NCBI RefSeq assembly: GCF_011751865.2
Contig: NZ_CP061770.1
Coordinates: 744,001 to 808,000, forward strand
Origin: Salinibacterium sp. ZJ70
GTDB lineage: Bacteria; Actinomycetota; Actinomycetes; Actinomycetales; Microbacteriaceae
DNA: 64,000 bases
Direction: 5' to 3'
Position numbers and translations under genes: made by a program. Below the pieces are notes generated by a model that worked only from the letters and a program-made list of their open reading frames with translations, searched no databases and was not told the origin of the DNA. This document shows, piece after piece, positions 44,626 to 55,212 of the stretch. The stretch's first letter is position 1; the number at the start of each line of letters is the position of its first letter.

Positions 44626-45702
44626 GTGTCTGCCATCACCAACGGGAGCCCGCCCGTCGCCCTTGAGACGCCCCGCATGCCGCGGGTGCGCGGCCGCCTG
44701 CGCGACGAGCCGGTCGACGCGCCCAAGCGCGTGCTGCTCGCCGCTCCCCGCGGATACTGCGCGGGCGTGGACCGTGCCGTGATCGCGGTCGAGAAGGCGC
44801 TCGACAACTTCGGCGCTCCCGTCTACGTGCGCAAGCAGATCGTGCACAACGTGCACGTCGTGAGCGAGCTGGAGCGCCGCGGTGCGATCTTCGTCGACGA
44901 GGTCGACGAGGTGCCGCCGGGGTCGAACCTCGTGTTCTCGGCGCACGGCGTCTCGCCGATGGTCGTGCAGGCCGCCGCCGATCGCGACCTCATGGCGATC
45001 GACGCCACCTGTCCGCTCGTCACGAAGGTTCACCGCGAGGCGACGCGCTTCGCGAAGCAAGATCTGCAGATCCTGCTCATCGGTCACGCCGGGCACGAAG
45101 AGGTCGAAGGAACCATGGGTCACGCGCCCGAGCAGACCATCCTGGTCAACTCGCCCGACGATGTCGACGGCATCGTGGTCGACGACCCCGACAACCTCGT
45201 GTGGATCTCGCAGACGACCCTCTCGGTCGACGAGACGATGGAGACCGTCCGTCGTCTGCGCGAGCGCTTCCCGAACCTTCAGGATCCGCCCTCGGACGAC
45301 ATCTGCTACGCCACCCAGAACCGTCAGGTGGCGATCAAGAAGGTCGCTCCGCAGGCTGACCTGGTGATCGTCGTCGGCTCGGCGAACTCGTCGAACTCGG
45401 TGCGCCTCGTCGAGGTCGCGCTCGAGTACGGCGCGAAGGCCGCGTACCGCATCGACTACTCGCACGAGATCCAGCAGTCGTGGCTCGACGGGGTGGCGAC
45501 GATCGGCATCTCGAGCGGCGCATCCGTGCCCGAGGTTCTCGTGCAGGAGGTTCTCGAGGATCTCGCCGACGCCGGATACGCCGATGTCGCCGAGGTGCGC
45601 ACCGCCGAGGAGGACCTCATGTTCTCGCTCCCCAAGGAGCTGCGCCGCGACGCGCAGGGCAACGCCGACTCCCGTGCTCTCGGAGGTCGCGCGCGCAGCT
45701 GA
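44626..45702 (+). CDS. ispH: 4-hydroxy-3-methylbut-2-enyl diphosphate reductase
   Basis: A 358-residue iron-sulfur enzyme, last step of the MEP isoprenoid pathway, making IPP and DMAPP from HMBPP. The three cluster cysteines are Cys45 (RGYCAGV), Cys129 (DATCPLV) and Cys227 (DICYAT). Substrate residues are seen in [22 protein letters not shown] and [11 protein letters not shown]. The 35-residue N-terminal extension is common in actinobacteria. GTG start from -10 spacing. Confidence 0.97.
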   Translation: MSAITNGSPPVALETPRMPRVRGRLRDEPVDAPKRVLLAAPRGYCAGVDRAVIAVEKALDNFGAPVYVRKQIVHNVHVVSELERRGAIFVDEVDEVPPGSNLVFSAHGVSPMVVQAAADRDLMAIDATCPLVTKVHREATRFAKQDLQILLIGHAGHEEVEGTMGHAPEQTILVNSPDDVDGIVVDDPDNLVWISQTTLSVDETMETVRRLRERFPNLQDPPSDDICYATQNRQVAIKKVAPQADLVIVVGSANSSNSVRLVEVALEYGAKAAYRIDYSHEIQQSWLDGVATIGISSGASVPEVLVQEVLEDLADAGYADVAEVRTAEEDLMFSLPKELRRDAQGNADSRALGGRARS

Positions 45703-45784
45703 TCTCCGCAACGAGCTCGACTGCGACGCGGGGGAGTCTCGTTCCGCGTCCCGCCGAACACCCCCTGAACGGCACGGGAATGCG

Positions 45785-45821
45785 GAACGCGCCGCCCCTC
45801 AGGTGAGGAGACGGCGCGTTC
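45785..45821. terminator. Bidirectional terminator between ispH and fba
   Basis: GAACGCGCCG (45785-45794) pairs with CGGCGCGTTC (45812-45821), between convergent genes. Confidence 0.7.
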
Positions 45822-45836
45822 GCGATGCCCGAGGGA

Positions 45837-46868
<1,032 letters not shown>

Positions 46869-46962
46869 GGGGGTCCTCCTGGCGGCGGTTGTGGTGAGCT
46901 GACGACGCGCGAGCGCCAACACGGAGTCTATTCCCGGCGCATGCGCGCGGGGTGAGAAGGGC

Positions 46963-48483
46963 TCAGTCGACCCAGTCGAAGGTGCGCTCGACGGCCTTGT
47001 GCCACCGGGCGAGGCCCGCGGCGCGGGTGGCTTCGTCCGTGGTCGGCTTCCAGCGCGCGCCTTCGCTCCAGAGGGAGCGGAGCTCGTCGACGTCCTTCCA
47101 GAGCCCGACCGCGAGGCCGGCCGCGTAGGCGGCGCCGAGGGCTGTGGTCTCGACGACCTCGGGGCGCACGACGTCGATGCCGAGGGCATCCGCCTGCAGC
47201 TGCATGAGCAGCTCGTTGCCGACCATGCCGCCGTCGACGCGCAGCTCGGTGATGTCGGTGCCGAGTTCGGCGTTGGCCGCCTCGAGCACGTCGAGCGTCT
47301 GGTAGGCGACGGATTCGAGGGATGCGCGGGCGATGTGCGCTTTCGTCGCGAAGCGCGTGAGTCCGACGATCGCACCGCGCGCATCCGGGCGCCAGTAGGG
47401 CGCGAACAGGCCGGCGAACGCGGGTACGACGTAGACGTCGCCGTTGTCGTCGACCGAGCGCGCGAGCTCCTCGACCTCGGGGGCCGAGGAGATGATGCCG
47501 AGGTTGTCGCGCAGCCACTGGATGAGCGAGCCGCTCACGGCCACCGATCCTTCGAGGGCGTAGCGGGGTGCGTCGTCGCCGAGCTGATAGGCGACGGTCG
47601 TGATGAGTCCGTGCTCGCTCGCGACCTTCGCGGTGCCGGTGTTGACGATGAGGAAGTTGCCGGTGCCGTAGGTGTTCTTCGACTCGCCCGCGCCGAACGC
47701 GGCCTGGCCGAAGGTCGCGGCCTGCTGGTCGCCGAGGATGCCGGCGATGGGCACTTCGCGCAGCAGGCTGTCGCCGTGCGCGGTGCCGTACACCTCGGCG
47801 GAGGAGCGGATCTGGGGGAGCATGGCGCGCGGCACGTCGAACGCGGCGAGCAGCTCGTCGTCCCAGTCGAGCGTGTCGAGATCCATGAGGAGGGTGCGGC
47901 TCGCGTTGGTGACGTCCGTCGCGTGCACGCCGCCGTCGGTGCCGCCGGTGAGGTTCCACAGCACCCACGTGTCGGGGGTGCCGAAGAGCAGCTCGCCGCG
48001 CTCGGCGCGCTCGCGGGCGCCGTCGACGCTGTCGAGGATCCACGCGATCTTGGTGGCGGAGAAGTAGGTGGCGAGCGGCAGGCCCGTCTTCGCGGCGAAG
48101 CGGCGCACGCCGCCGTCGGCAGCGAGGGCGTCGACGCGATCCTGCGTGCGGGTGTCCTGCCAGACGATCGCGTTGTGGATCGCCTTTCCGGTGGCCTTGT
48201 CCCACACGATGACGGTCTCGCGCTGGTTGGTGATGCCGATCGCGGCCACGTCGTGGCGGGTGATGCCGGCGTCGGCGAGCGCCTCGCCGATGACGTGGCG
48301 GGTGTTGTGCCAGATCTCCTGGGGGTCGTGCTCGACCCACCCCGGCTGGGGGAAGATCTGGCGGTGCTCGCGCTGCCCCGAGCTGACGATGCGCCCTCCG
48401 TCGTCGAAGACGATCGCCCGGGTGCTCGTCGTGCCCTGGTCGATGGAGACGATGTGACGGGGTGCGGATGCGGCGGCTGCCAT
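46963..48483 (-). CDS. glpK: Glycerol kinase
   Basis: A 506-residue FGGY kinase phosphorylating glycerol to sn-glycerol 3-phosphate. [14 protein letters not shown] (phosphate 1), [14 protein letters not shown] and WQDTRT (glycerol Arg/Glu), [13 protein letters not shown] and [12 protein letters not shown] (ATP site), and the FGGY signature [17 protein letters not shown] are all present. GAAGGAG before the ATG. It lies 74 bp after the SorC-type regulator on the same strand, with glpD divergent. No glpF facilitator gene is visible. Confidence 0.98.
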   Translation of the reverse strand: MAAAASAPRHIVSIDQGTTSTRAIVFDDGGRIVSSGQREHRQIFPQPGWVEHDPQEIWHNTRHVIGEALADAGITRHDVAAIGITNQRETVIVWDKATGKAIHNAIVWQDTRTQDRVDALAADGGVRRFAAKTGLPLATYFSATKIAWILDSVDGARERAERGELLFGTPDTWVLWNLTGGTDGGVHATDVTNASRTLLMDLDTLDWDDELLAAFDVPRAMLPQIRSSAEVYGTAHGDSLLREVPIAGILGDQQAATFGQAAFGAGESKNTYGTGNFLIVNTGTAKVASEHGLITTVAYQLGDDAPRYALEGSVAVSGSLIQWLRDNLGIISSAPEVEELARSVDDNGDVYVVPAFAGLFAPYWRPDARGAIVGLTRFATKAHIARASLESVAYQTLDVLEAANAELGTDITELRVDGGMVGNELLMQLQADALGIDVVRPEVVETTALGAAYAAGLAVGLWKDVDELRSLWSEGARWKPTTDEATRAAGLARWHKAVERTFDWVD

Positions 48484-48557
48484 GCGGGACTCCTTCGGTG
48501 TGGTTCGAGGCTAGAGCGACGCGCGTCGACGAGCCAGACGGTGAACGGACGTGCAGC

Positions 48558-49535
48558 TCATGCGGTGCCGTGGACGAGGCGGCGCGCGAGGCCTTCGTCG
48601 ATCACGAGATCGGTGACGATGCCCGCGGCGAGGGCGCCGCGCAGCGTCTCGAGCTTCTGCGCGCCCGACACGATGCAGATGCGCCGCGCGGCCCGGCGGA
48701 TGCGGTCGAGCCCGGGGCCCGAGCTGCGTGCGTTGAGCGCGACGTCGGCCCAGGAGCCGTCGGCGCGGTAGAAGACGGTCGCGACGTCGCCGACGACTTC
48801 GTCTCCGGCGAGGCTCGCGTAGTCGCTGCGCTCGAGGTAGCCGCCGATGTGCACCCGGCTGGGCACCGCTGCGAGCGAGGAGCCGAGACCGAAGATGGCG
48901 ACGTCGAGGCGGTCCTGCAGGTCGAGCACGCGGCGCATGGAGCGCTCGCGCCAGAGGGCTTCGCGGGTGCTGGGGTCGTCGAACAGCGCGGGCACAGGGA
49001 ACTGCTGGGTGCGGGCGTGGAATGCGGTGCCGAAGCGCCCGAGGATGTCGCTCGCGTACTCGATGCCGGTCGTCTCGGTGTTGCCTGCGCCGTTGAGCTG
49101 CACGATGACGGTGTTGTGGGTCTCCTTCTGGGGGAGGTGCCGGCTGATGGCGCTCACGGTCGACCCCCAGGCGATGCCGACGACGAGGTTGGCGTCGATG
49201 TAGCGCGGCAGGAGGCGGGCGGCGGTGAGCGCGACGCGCTCGAGTCGCTCGACGTCGCTGAGTCGGTCGGGGGCGGGCACGACGTGCGCGTTCACACGGT
49301 GGCGGGTGCGCAGCTCCATCTCGAGACGGGCACCGGATTCGAGGGGCGAGCGCACCTGGATGTCGACGATTCCGAGCTCTCGCGCGAGGCTCAGCAGGCG
49401 CGAGACGGAGGAGCGCGAGGTGCCGAGCTCGGCGGCGATGACCTCCATCGTCTGGTCCTGCATGTAGTAGAGCTGGGCCGCTCGGAGTGCGAGGAGCTCC
49501 TTCGGGTCGATCACGGGATCAGGCCGCGGTGTCAT
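48558..49535 (-). CDS. SorC/DeoR-type sugar-binding transcriptional regulator
   Basis: A 325-residue SorC-family regulator. N-terminal helix-turn-helix (about 15-55, TMEVIAAELGTSRSSVSRLLSLARE), then an effector domain (about 60-325) of the phosphosugar-binding type seen in CggR/DeoR (VVGIAWGSTVSAISRHLP, YLERSDYASLAGDEVVGDV). Effectors are usually phosphorylated sugars. The ATG at 49535 has the strong GAAAGGAGGAG upstream. It reads away from glpD and toward glpK, so it probably controls glycerol use. That is an unusual partner, since GlpR of the DeoR family normally does this. Confidence 0.9.
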   Translation of the reverse strand: MTPRPDPVIDPKELLALRAAQLYYMQDQTMEVIAAELGTSRSSVSRLLSLARELGIVDIQVRSPLESGARLEMELRTRHRVNAHVVPAPDRLSDVERLERVALTAARLLPRYIDANLVVGIAWGSTVSAISRHLPQKETHNTVIVQLNGAGNTETTGIEYASDILGRFGTAFHARTQQFPVPALFDDPSTREALWRERSMRRVLDLQDRLDVAIFGLGSSLAAVPSRVHIGGYLERSDYASLAGDEVVGDVATVFYRADGSWADVALNARSSGPGLDRIRRAARRICIVSGAQKLETLRGALAAGIVTDLVIDEGLARRLVHGTA

Positions 49536-49548
49536 GAGCTCCTCCTTT

Positions 49549-49564
49549 CTGCACATTTGTGCAG
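49549..49564. promoter_or_regulatory. Operator-like repeat CTGCACA-TT-TGTGCAG between sorC-like gene and glpD
   Basis: Perfect 7-bp arms with a 2-bp spacer in the 70-bp divergent gap. A second imperfect site, TTGCAATGCTGTGCGAA, follows at 49570. Good candidates for regulator binding. Confidence 0.6.
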
Positions 49565-49593
49565 CCGCTTTGCAATGCTGTGCGAACTCTTCC

Positions 49594-49599
49594 CACGAT
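49594..49599 (+). promoter_or_regulatory. Weak -10 (CACGAT) of glpD
   Basis: CACGAT ends six bases before the ATG at 49606. The hexamer is weak, but the spacing equals that of the other leaderless starts. Confidence 0.3.
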
Positions 49600-49605
49600 A
49601 GACGC

Positions 49606-51321
49606 ATGACCTCGTCGCGCCCCGCAGCATCCGTCCGTCCTGTCGTCTCCGAACTCGCCGCGCGCGGCCGGGTTCAGGCGCTCGTCATCGGCGGCGGCAT
49701 CAACGGCATCGCGACGTTCCGCGACCTCGCCCTGCAGGGCGTCGACGTGGTGCTCGTCGAGCGCGCCGACTTCGCATCCGGCGCGACGGCGGCCTCCAGC
49801 CACATGATCCACGGCGGCATCCGCTACCTCGAGAACGGCGAGTTCCGACTCGTCAAGGAGTCGGTCGAGGAGCGCAACGGGCTCCTGCGGATCGCGCCCC
49901 ACTTCGTGAAGCCGCTCGAGACCACGATTCCGATCTACTCCACGTTCGCGGGCATCCTGCAGGCGCCGCTGCGCTTCCTCACGCACAAGCAGGGCAAGCC
50001 CACCGAGCGCGGCGCGCTGCTCATCAAGGTCGGCCTCACGATCTACGACATCTTCTCCCGCGACGGTGGCGCGGTGCCCCGCCACCGCTTCCACGGCCGC
50101 AAGCGCTCGCTCGAAGCTCTCCCCGTGCTCGACCCGAAGATCCGCTACACCGCCACCTACTTCGACGCCTCGGTGCACGACCCCGAGCGCCTCGCGCTCG
50201 ACGTGCTCCTCGACGGCTGCGCCGCCGAGCCGCGTGCGACGGCCGCCAACTACGTCGAGGCGATCGGCCTCGACGGCGACACCGTGACCCTCCGCGACAC
50301 CGTGACGGGCGAGACGTTCACCCTCGCGGCCGACGTCGTCGTCAACGCCTCCGGCCCCTGGTCCGACCTCACCAACGAGGCCCTCGGTCGCCCCTCGCAG
50401 TTCATGGGCGGCACCAAGGGCTCCCACATCGTGCTCGACAACGAGGAGCTCCTCGAGGCCACGAAGGGCCGCGAGATCTTCTTCGAGCACAAGGACGGCC
50501 GCATCGTGCTCATCTACCCGATCAAGGGGCGCGTGCTCGTCGGAACGACCGACATCGACGCCGACCCCTCGCAGCCGGCGCTGTGCACCGAGGAGGAGGT
50601 CGACTACTTCTTCGATCTCATTCACCACGTGTTCCCCACGATCACCGTCGACCGCGCGCAGATCGTGTTCCGCTACTCCGGCATCCGCCCGCTGCCGCGC
50701 CACGAGGACACCGCTCCCGGCTTCGTCTCGCGCGACTACCGTGTCGAGATCGCCAAGCGCGAGGGTGCGGCGCCCGTCGTGACCCTCGTCGGCGGCAAGT
50801 GGACGACGTTCCGCGCGCTCGGCGAATCGCTCGCGAACACCGTGCTCGGACTCCTCGGCGCTGAGCGCCGCGTCTCGACCTCGAAGCTCGTGATCGGCGG
50901 CGGCGTCGACTTCCCGGCGACCGCAGCGGCCGCCGCGGCATGGGTGCGCACCAACCTCGCCGAGGTGTCAGCCGGACGCCACGCCCAGCTCCTCGAGCGC
51001 TACGGCACGCGTGCCCGCGCCGTCGCCGCGTTCCTCAGCGCGGGCGAGGACCGCGAGATCCTCGGAGGTCGTGTCTCGACGCGTGAGCTCGCGTGGATGG
51101 TCGAGCACGAGCAGGCCGTGCACCTCAGTGATGTGCTCCTGCGTCGCACCGATCTCGCGTTCACGGGGGCGCTCAGCGACGAACTCCTCGTCGAGATCGC
51201 CGACGCGCTCGCCGAGGCCGCCGGATGGGATGCCGACACCCTCGCCGCCGAGCTCGCCGCCACCCGCGCGGAGCTCGCCGCGCGGTTCGGAGTGGAGCTC
51301 GCCCCCGCCCTGGCGGACTGA
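49606..51321 (+). CDS. glpD: Glycerol-3-phosphate dehydrogenase (aerobic, FAD)
   Basis: A 571-residue flavoprotein oxidising glycerol 3-phosphate to DHAP and passing electrons to quinone at the membrane. FAD motif VIGGGINGIATFRDLALQG, SHMIHGGIRYLENGEFRLV, FDASVHDPERLALDVL, VNASGPWSD, and the G3P-binding VGTTDIDADP and RYSGIRPLP are present. A C-terminal DAO-C domain covers about 410-545. ATG chosen over upstream starts because the leader contains the operator. Divergent from the SorC-type regulator. Confidence 0.96.
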   Translation: MTSSRPAASVRPVVSELAARGRVQALVIGGGINGIATFRDLALQGVDVVLVERADFASGATAASSHMIHGGIRYLENGEFRLVKESVEERNGLLRIAPHFVKPLETTIPIYSTFAGILQAPLRFLTHKQGKPTERGALLIKVGLTIYDIFSRDGGAVPRHRFHGRKRSLEALPVLDPKIRYTATYFDASVHDPERLALDVLLDGCAAEPRATAANYVEAIGLDGDTVTLRDTVTGETFTLAADVVVNASGPWSDLTNEALGRPSQFMGGTKGSHIVLDNEELLEATKGREIFFEHKDGRIVLIYPIKGRVLVGTTDIDADPSQPALCTEEEVDYFFDLIHHVFPTITVDRAQIVFRYSGIRPLPRHEDTAPGFVSRDYRVEIAKREGAAPVVTLVGGKWTTFRALGESLANTVLGLLGAERRVSTSKLVIGGGVDFPATAAAAAAWVRTNLAEVSAGRHAQLLERYGTRARAVAAFLSAGEDREILGGRVSTRELAWMVEHEQAVHLSDVLLRRTDLAFTGALSDELLVEIADALAEAAGWDADTLAAELAATRAELAARFGVELAPALAD

Positions 51322-51333
51322 CCCGCGCGCACG

Positions 51334-51381
51334 TAGATTGAGGTCGGATCCGACATCTCCCGAGGGCGCGGATCCGACCTC
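51334..51381 (+). promoter_or_regulatory. Promoter with double palindrome for the ABC exporter operon
   Basis: TAGATT (51334-51339) is a likely -10. The arms 51340-51352 and 51369-51381 are perfect 13-bp reverse complements, and GTCGGATCCGAC (51343-51354) is itself a perfect 12-bp palindrome at the expected transcription start. This fits repressor binding or a 5' hairpin. Confidence 0.55.
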
Positions 51382-51401
51382 TCTCACGTGAAAGAAGCTC
51401 C

Positions 51402-53135
51402 GTGCTCGGCAAACTGCTCGTGCGCTACCTGCGCCCGTACGCACCGCTGCTCGTCGGCGTCGTCGTCTTCCAGCTGATCCAGTCGATCGCTGCGCTCTAC
51501 CTCCCTGCGATCAACGCCGACATCATCGACGACGGCGTCGCGGCGGGGGACACGGCGCTCATCGTGCGGCTCGGTGCGCTCATGCTCGGCATCACACTCG
51601 TGCAGATCGCCGCCGCGATCGCCGCCGTGTACTTCGGGGCGAAGGCTTCGATGGCGCTCGGTCGGGACCTGCGCGCCTCCGTGTTCCACCGCGTCGGCGA
51701 GTTCTCGGAGCGCGAGGTGGCGCGGTTCGGCGCACCGAGCCTCATCACCCGCTCCACGAACGACGTGCAGCAGGTGCAGATGCTCGTTCTCATGACGTGC
51801 ACGATGCTCGTGGCGGCGCCCATCCAATCCATCGGCGGGGTCATCATGGCGCTGCGCGAGGACGTGGCGCTCTCGGGCATCCTCGCCGTCGCGGTTCCCG
51901 TGCTGCTCGTGAGCGTGGGGCTCATCATCGCGCGCATGGTGCCGCTCTTCCGCGTGATGCAGACGCGCATCGACACCGTCAACCGCGTGCTGCGCGAGCA
52001 GCTCACCGGCATCCGCGTGATCCGCGCCTTCGTGCGGGAGTCGGCGGAGCGTGCGCGCTTCGGGCGGGCCAACGACGAGCTCACCGACACCGCGCTGCGC
52101 GCCGGTCGGCTGTTCGCGCTCATGTTCCCCGTCGTGATGCTCGTGATGAACGTCTCGAGCATCGCCGTCATCTGGTTCGGGGCGTTCCGGATCGAAGCGG
52201 GTGCGATGCAGGTCGGATCGCTCATCGCGTTCCTCAGCTACCTCATGCAGATCCTCATCGCCGTGATGATGGCGACCTTCATGACGGTGCTGCTGCCGCG
52301 CGCCGCCGTCTCGGCCGATCGCATCGGCGAGGTGCTGGAGACCGAGCCCTCCGTCGTCGCGCCCGAGATCCCCATCACCGACTTCGCGAGCGCCGGACGC
52401 GTCGAACTGCGCGGTGCGACCTTCGCCTACCCGGGGGCGGACGCCCCGGTGCTCCGCGATGTGAGCATCACCGCCGAGCCGGGTACGACGACGGCGATCA
52501 TCGGCTCCACAGGGTCCGGCAAGACGACGCTCGTGAACCTCATCCCGCGGCTCTTCGATGTGACGGGCGGTGCCGTGCTCGTCGACGGAGTGGATGTGCG
52601 CCACCTCGATCCCGAGCTGCTGTGGAGCCTCATCGGGCTCGTGCCGCAGAAGCCGTACCTCTTCTCGGGCACGATCGCCTCGAACTTGCGCTACGGCAAC
52701 CCCGACGCCACCGACGAGGAGCTCTGGGAGGCGCTCGAGATCGCCCAGGCGCGGGACTTCGTCGAGCGGATGCCCGAGCAGCTCGAAGCGCCCGTCTCGC
52801 AGGGCGGCACCAACGTCTCCGGCGGCCAGCGCCAGCGGATCGCGATCGCGCGCGCCATCGTGAAGCGGCCCGAGATCTACATCTTCGACGACTCGTTCTC
52901 GGCGCTCGACACGGCGACGGATGCGCGGCTGCGCCAGGCGCTCTCCTCGCGCCTGGCTGGCGCGACCTTCATCGTCGTCGCGCAGCGCGTCTCGACGATC
53001 ATCGACGCCGACCAGATCGTCGTGCTCGATGACGGCACGGTCATCGCCCGCGGCACGCACGACGAGCTGCTCGAGACCTCGACCGAGTACCGCGAGATCG
53101 TCGACAGCCAGCTGAGCGCGGAGGAGGCGGCATGA
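51402..53135 (+). CDS. Heterodimeric ABC exporter, subunit with degenerate Walker B
   Basis: A 577-residue half-transporter: six-helix membrane domain (about 1-315) and nucleotide-binding domain (about 335-577). Walker A GSTGSGKTT near 368 and signature VSGGQRQR near 471 are standard, but Walker B ends IYIFDDSFS near 491: the catalytic Glu is Asp. In heterodimeric exporters such as TM287/288 exactly this subunit forms the non-hydrolysing site. Overlaps the partner gene by four bases. Substrates are probably drugs or lipids. GTG with GAAAGAAG upstream. Confidence 0.93.
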   Translation: MLGKLLVRYLRPYAPLLVGVVVFQLIQSIAALYLPAINADIIDDGVAAGDTALIVRLGALMLGITLVQIAAAIAAVYFGAKASMALGRDLRASVFHRVGEFSEREVARFGAPSLITRSTNDVQQVQMLVLMTCTMLVAAPIQSIGGVIMALREDVALSGILAVAVPVLLVSVGLIIARMVPLFRVMQTRIDTVNRVLREQLTGIRVIRAFVRESAERARFGRANDELTDTALRAGRLFALMFPVVMLVMNVSSIAVIWFGAFRIEAGAMQVGSLIAFLSYLMQILIAVMMATFMTVLLPRAAVSADRIGEVLETEPSVVAPEIPITDFASAGRVELRGATFAYPGADAPVLRDVSITAEPGTTTAIIGSTGSGKTTLVNLIPRLFDVTGGAVLVDGVDVRHLDPELLWSLIGLVPQKPYLFSGTIASNLRYGNPDATDEELWEALEIAQARDFVERMPEQLEAPVSQGGTNVSGGQRQRIAIARAIVKRPEIYIFDDSFSALDTATDARLRQALSSRLAGATFIVVAQRVSTIIDADQIVVLDDGTVIARGTHDELLETSTEYREIVDSQLSAEEAA

Positions 53136-55117
53136 GCGCCGGACGTCCGGCACCCGCCGTCGGGCCCGGTCGCGGGCCGGGGGGCGGACACGGCGGCTTC
53201 GGCGGAGGAATGCCCGTCGAGAAGTCGATGAACTTCGGCTCGAGTGCGAAGCGCCTCTTCGGGCAGCTGCGCCGGGAGCGCCTGCGCGTGATCTTCGTGG
53301 TCCTGCTCGGGGTCGTGAGCGTCGCGCTCACGGTTGCGGGGCCCAAGCTCCTCGGCGAAGCCACCAACATCGTCTTCGAAGGCGCGATCTCGGCGCAGAT
53401 GCCGGAGGGCGCCACGAAGGAGCAGGTGATCGCGAGCCTCGAGGCCCGCGGCGACACCCAGCTCGTCGAGATGATCCGCAACATGGACGTGCACCCCGGG
53501 GAGGGCATCGACTTCTCGGCTCTCGCGCTCGTGCTCGGCACCGTGCTGCTGCTGTACGTGGCCGCATCCGTGTTCTCATGGGGCCAGTCGTACGTGCTCA
53601 ACGGCATCACGCAGCGCACCGTGCGGCGCCTGCGCGAGCAGGTCGAGGACAAGCTGCACCGACTGCCGCTCAGCTACTTCGACCGGATGCCGCGCGGCGA
53701 GCTCCTGAGTCGCGTCACCAACGACATCGACAACGTGTCGCAGAGCCTCCAGCAGACTCTCTCGCAGCTGCTCACATCGCTGCTGACGGTGCTCGGCATC
53801 GGCATCATGATGTTCGTCATCTCGCCCGTCCTGGCGCTCGTGGCTCTCATCTCCATCCCCATCACGCTCGTCATCACGGTGTTCGTCGCAAAGCGCTCGC
53901 AGAAGCTGTTCGTGGCCCAGTGGGCGCACACCGGCGAGCTCAACGCGCAGATCGAGGAGGGCTACACGGGGCACTCGCTCGTCAAGGTCTTCGGTCGCCG
54001 CCCTGAGTCGCAGGCGCGCTTCGACGACAAGAACGAGGAGCTCTTCCGCGCGAGCTTCGGCGCCCAGTTCGTGAGCGGCATCATCATGCCCTCGACGATG
54101 TTCGTCGGGAACCTCGTCTACGTGGCGATCGCGGTCGTCGGCGGGCTCTTCGTCGCGAACGGGAGCCTCCGTCTCGGCGATGTTCAGGCGTTCATCCAGT
54201 ACTCGCGTCAGTTCACCCAGCCGCTCTCGCAGCTCGGATCGATGGTCAACCTGCTGCAGTCGGGCGTCGCGTCCGCAGAGCGCGTGTTCGAGCTGCTCGA
54301 CGCCGAGGAGGAGCAACCCGACCCGCAGCCCGCGGAGACCCCCGCGAACGCCACAGGACGCATCGCCTTCGAGGACGTCACGTTCAGCTACGACCCCGAC
54401 AAGCCGCTCATCGAGCACCTGTCGTTCGTCGCAGAGCCGGGGCAGACGGTCGCGATCGTCGGCCCGACGGGGGCAGGCAAGACGACCCTCGTGAACCTCG
54501 TCATGCGCTTCTACGACCCCAGCTCGGGTCGCATCACCCTCGATGGCGTCGACACCCGCGACATGACGCGCGACGACCTCCGCCGCCGCACCGGCATGGT
54601 GCTGCAGGACACCTGGCTCTTCAGCGGCACCATCCGCGAGAACATCGCCTACGGGCGCCCCGAGGCGAGCGAAGAGGAGATCATGGCGGCCGCGCAGGGC
54701 GCCTACGTCGACCGCTTCGTGCACTCGCTGCCCGACGGCTACGACACCATGCTCGACGACGAGGGCGGCAATGTCTCGGTGGGCGAGAAGCAGCTCATCA
54801 CGATCGCGCGTGCGTTCCTCGCGAAGCCGAGTGTGCTCATCCTCGACGAGGCGACGAGCTCGGTCGACACCCGCACCGAGGTGCTCGTGCAGCGTGCGAT
54901 GCGCGCTCTTCGGCAGGACCGCACGAGCTTCGTGATCGCCCACCGCCTCTCCACCATCCGCGACGCGGACGTGATCCTCGTGATGGAGAACGGTGCGATC
55001 GTCGAGCAGGGCACGCACGAGGAGCTGCTGGCAGCCGGCGGCGCGTACGCGCGGCTCTACGAAGCCCAGTTCGCGGCGCCGATCGAGACCGACGAGACGG
55101 ACGAGTCCGCCGCCTGA
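53132..55117 (+). CDS. Heterodimeric ABC exporter, catalytic subunit with altered signature
   Basis: A 661-residue half-transporter with a Gly/Pro-rich N-terminal extension (about 1-30), a membrane domain (about 45-390) with an extra insert (about 85-125, GATKEQVIASLEARGDTQLV) in the first outer loop, and a nucleotide-binding domain. Walker A GPTGAGKTT near 443 and Walker B LILDEATSS near 568 with the catalytic Glu are intact, but the signature reads VSVGEKQL instead of LSGGQ. This complements the degenerate partner encoded upstream (ATGA overlap). Confidence 0.94.
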   Translation: MSAGRPAPAVGPGRGPGGGHGGFGGGMPVEKSMNFGSSAKRLFGQLRRERLRVIFVVLLGVVSVALTVAGPKLLGEATNIVFEGAISAQMPEGATKEQVIASLEARGDTQLVEMIRNMDVHPGEGIDFSALALVLGTVLLLYVAASVFSWGQSYVLNGITQRTVRRLREQVEDKLHRLPLSYFDRMPRGELLSRVTNDIDNVSQSLQQTLSQLLTSLLTVLGIGIMMFVISPVLALVALISIPITLVITVFVAKRSQKLFVAQWAHTGELNAQIEEGYTGHSLVKVFGRRPESQARFDDKNEELFRASFGAQFVSGIIMPSTMFVGNLVYVAIAVVGGLFVANGSLRLGDVQAFIQYSRQFTQPLSQLGSMVNLLQSGVASAERVFELLDAEEEQPDPQPAETPANATGRIAFEDVTFSYDPDKPLIEHLSFVAEPGQTVAIVGPTGAGKTTLVNLVMRFYDPSSGRITLDGVDTRDMTRDDLRRRTGMVLQDTWLFSGTIRENIAYGRPEASEEEIMAAAQGAYVDRFVHSLPDGYDTMLDDEGGNVSVGEKQLITIARAFLAKPSVLILDEATSSVDTRTEVLVQRAMRALRQDRTSFVIAHRLSTIRDADVILVMENGAIVEQGTHEELLAAGGAYARLYEAQFAAPIETDETDESAA

Positions 55118-55169
55118 TCGGCGCCCGAGGGGCGTCCGGTCGGCGATCGGACGAACCCTCGCGTTCTGC

Positions 55170-55188
55170 TACCGTGAGAGCGCTCCCA
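55170..55188 (+). promoter_or_regulatory. GH9 promoter with CelR/CebR-like box
   Basis: TGAGAGCGCTCCCA (55175-55188) differs at one position from TGGGAGCGCTCCCA, the box bound by the cellulose regulator CelR of Thermobifida. TACCGT at 55170-55175 is a likely -10, so the box covers the transcription start, as expected for a repressor. Confidence 0.7.
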
Positions 55189-55212
55189 CATCGACGTGGA
55201 CCGAGGAGACCC

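Noticed and set aside
43363..45711. N-terminally extended reading of xseA running through ispH
   Set aside because: The extension is antisense to ispH, whose three cluster cysteines are intact. The GTG at 44562 has a well-placed -10 and gives a normal XseA length.
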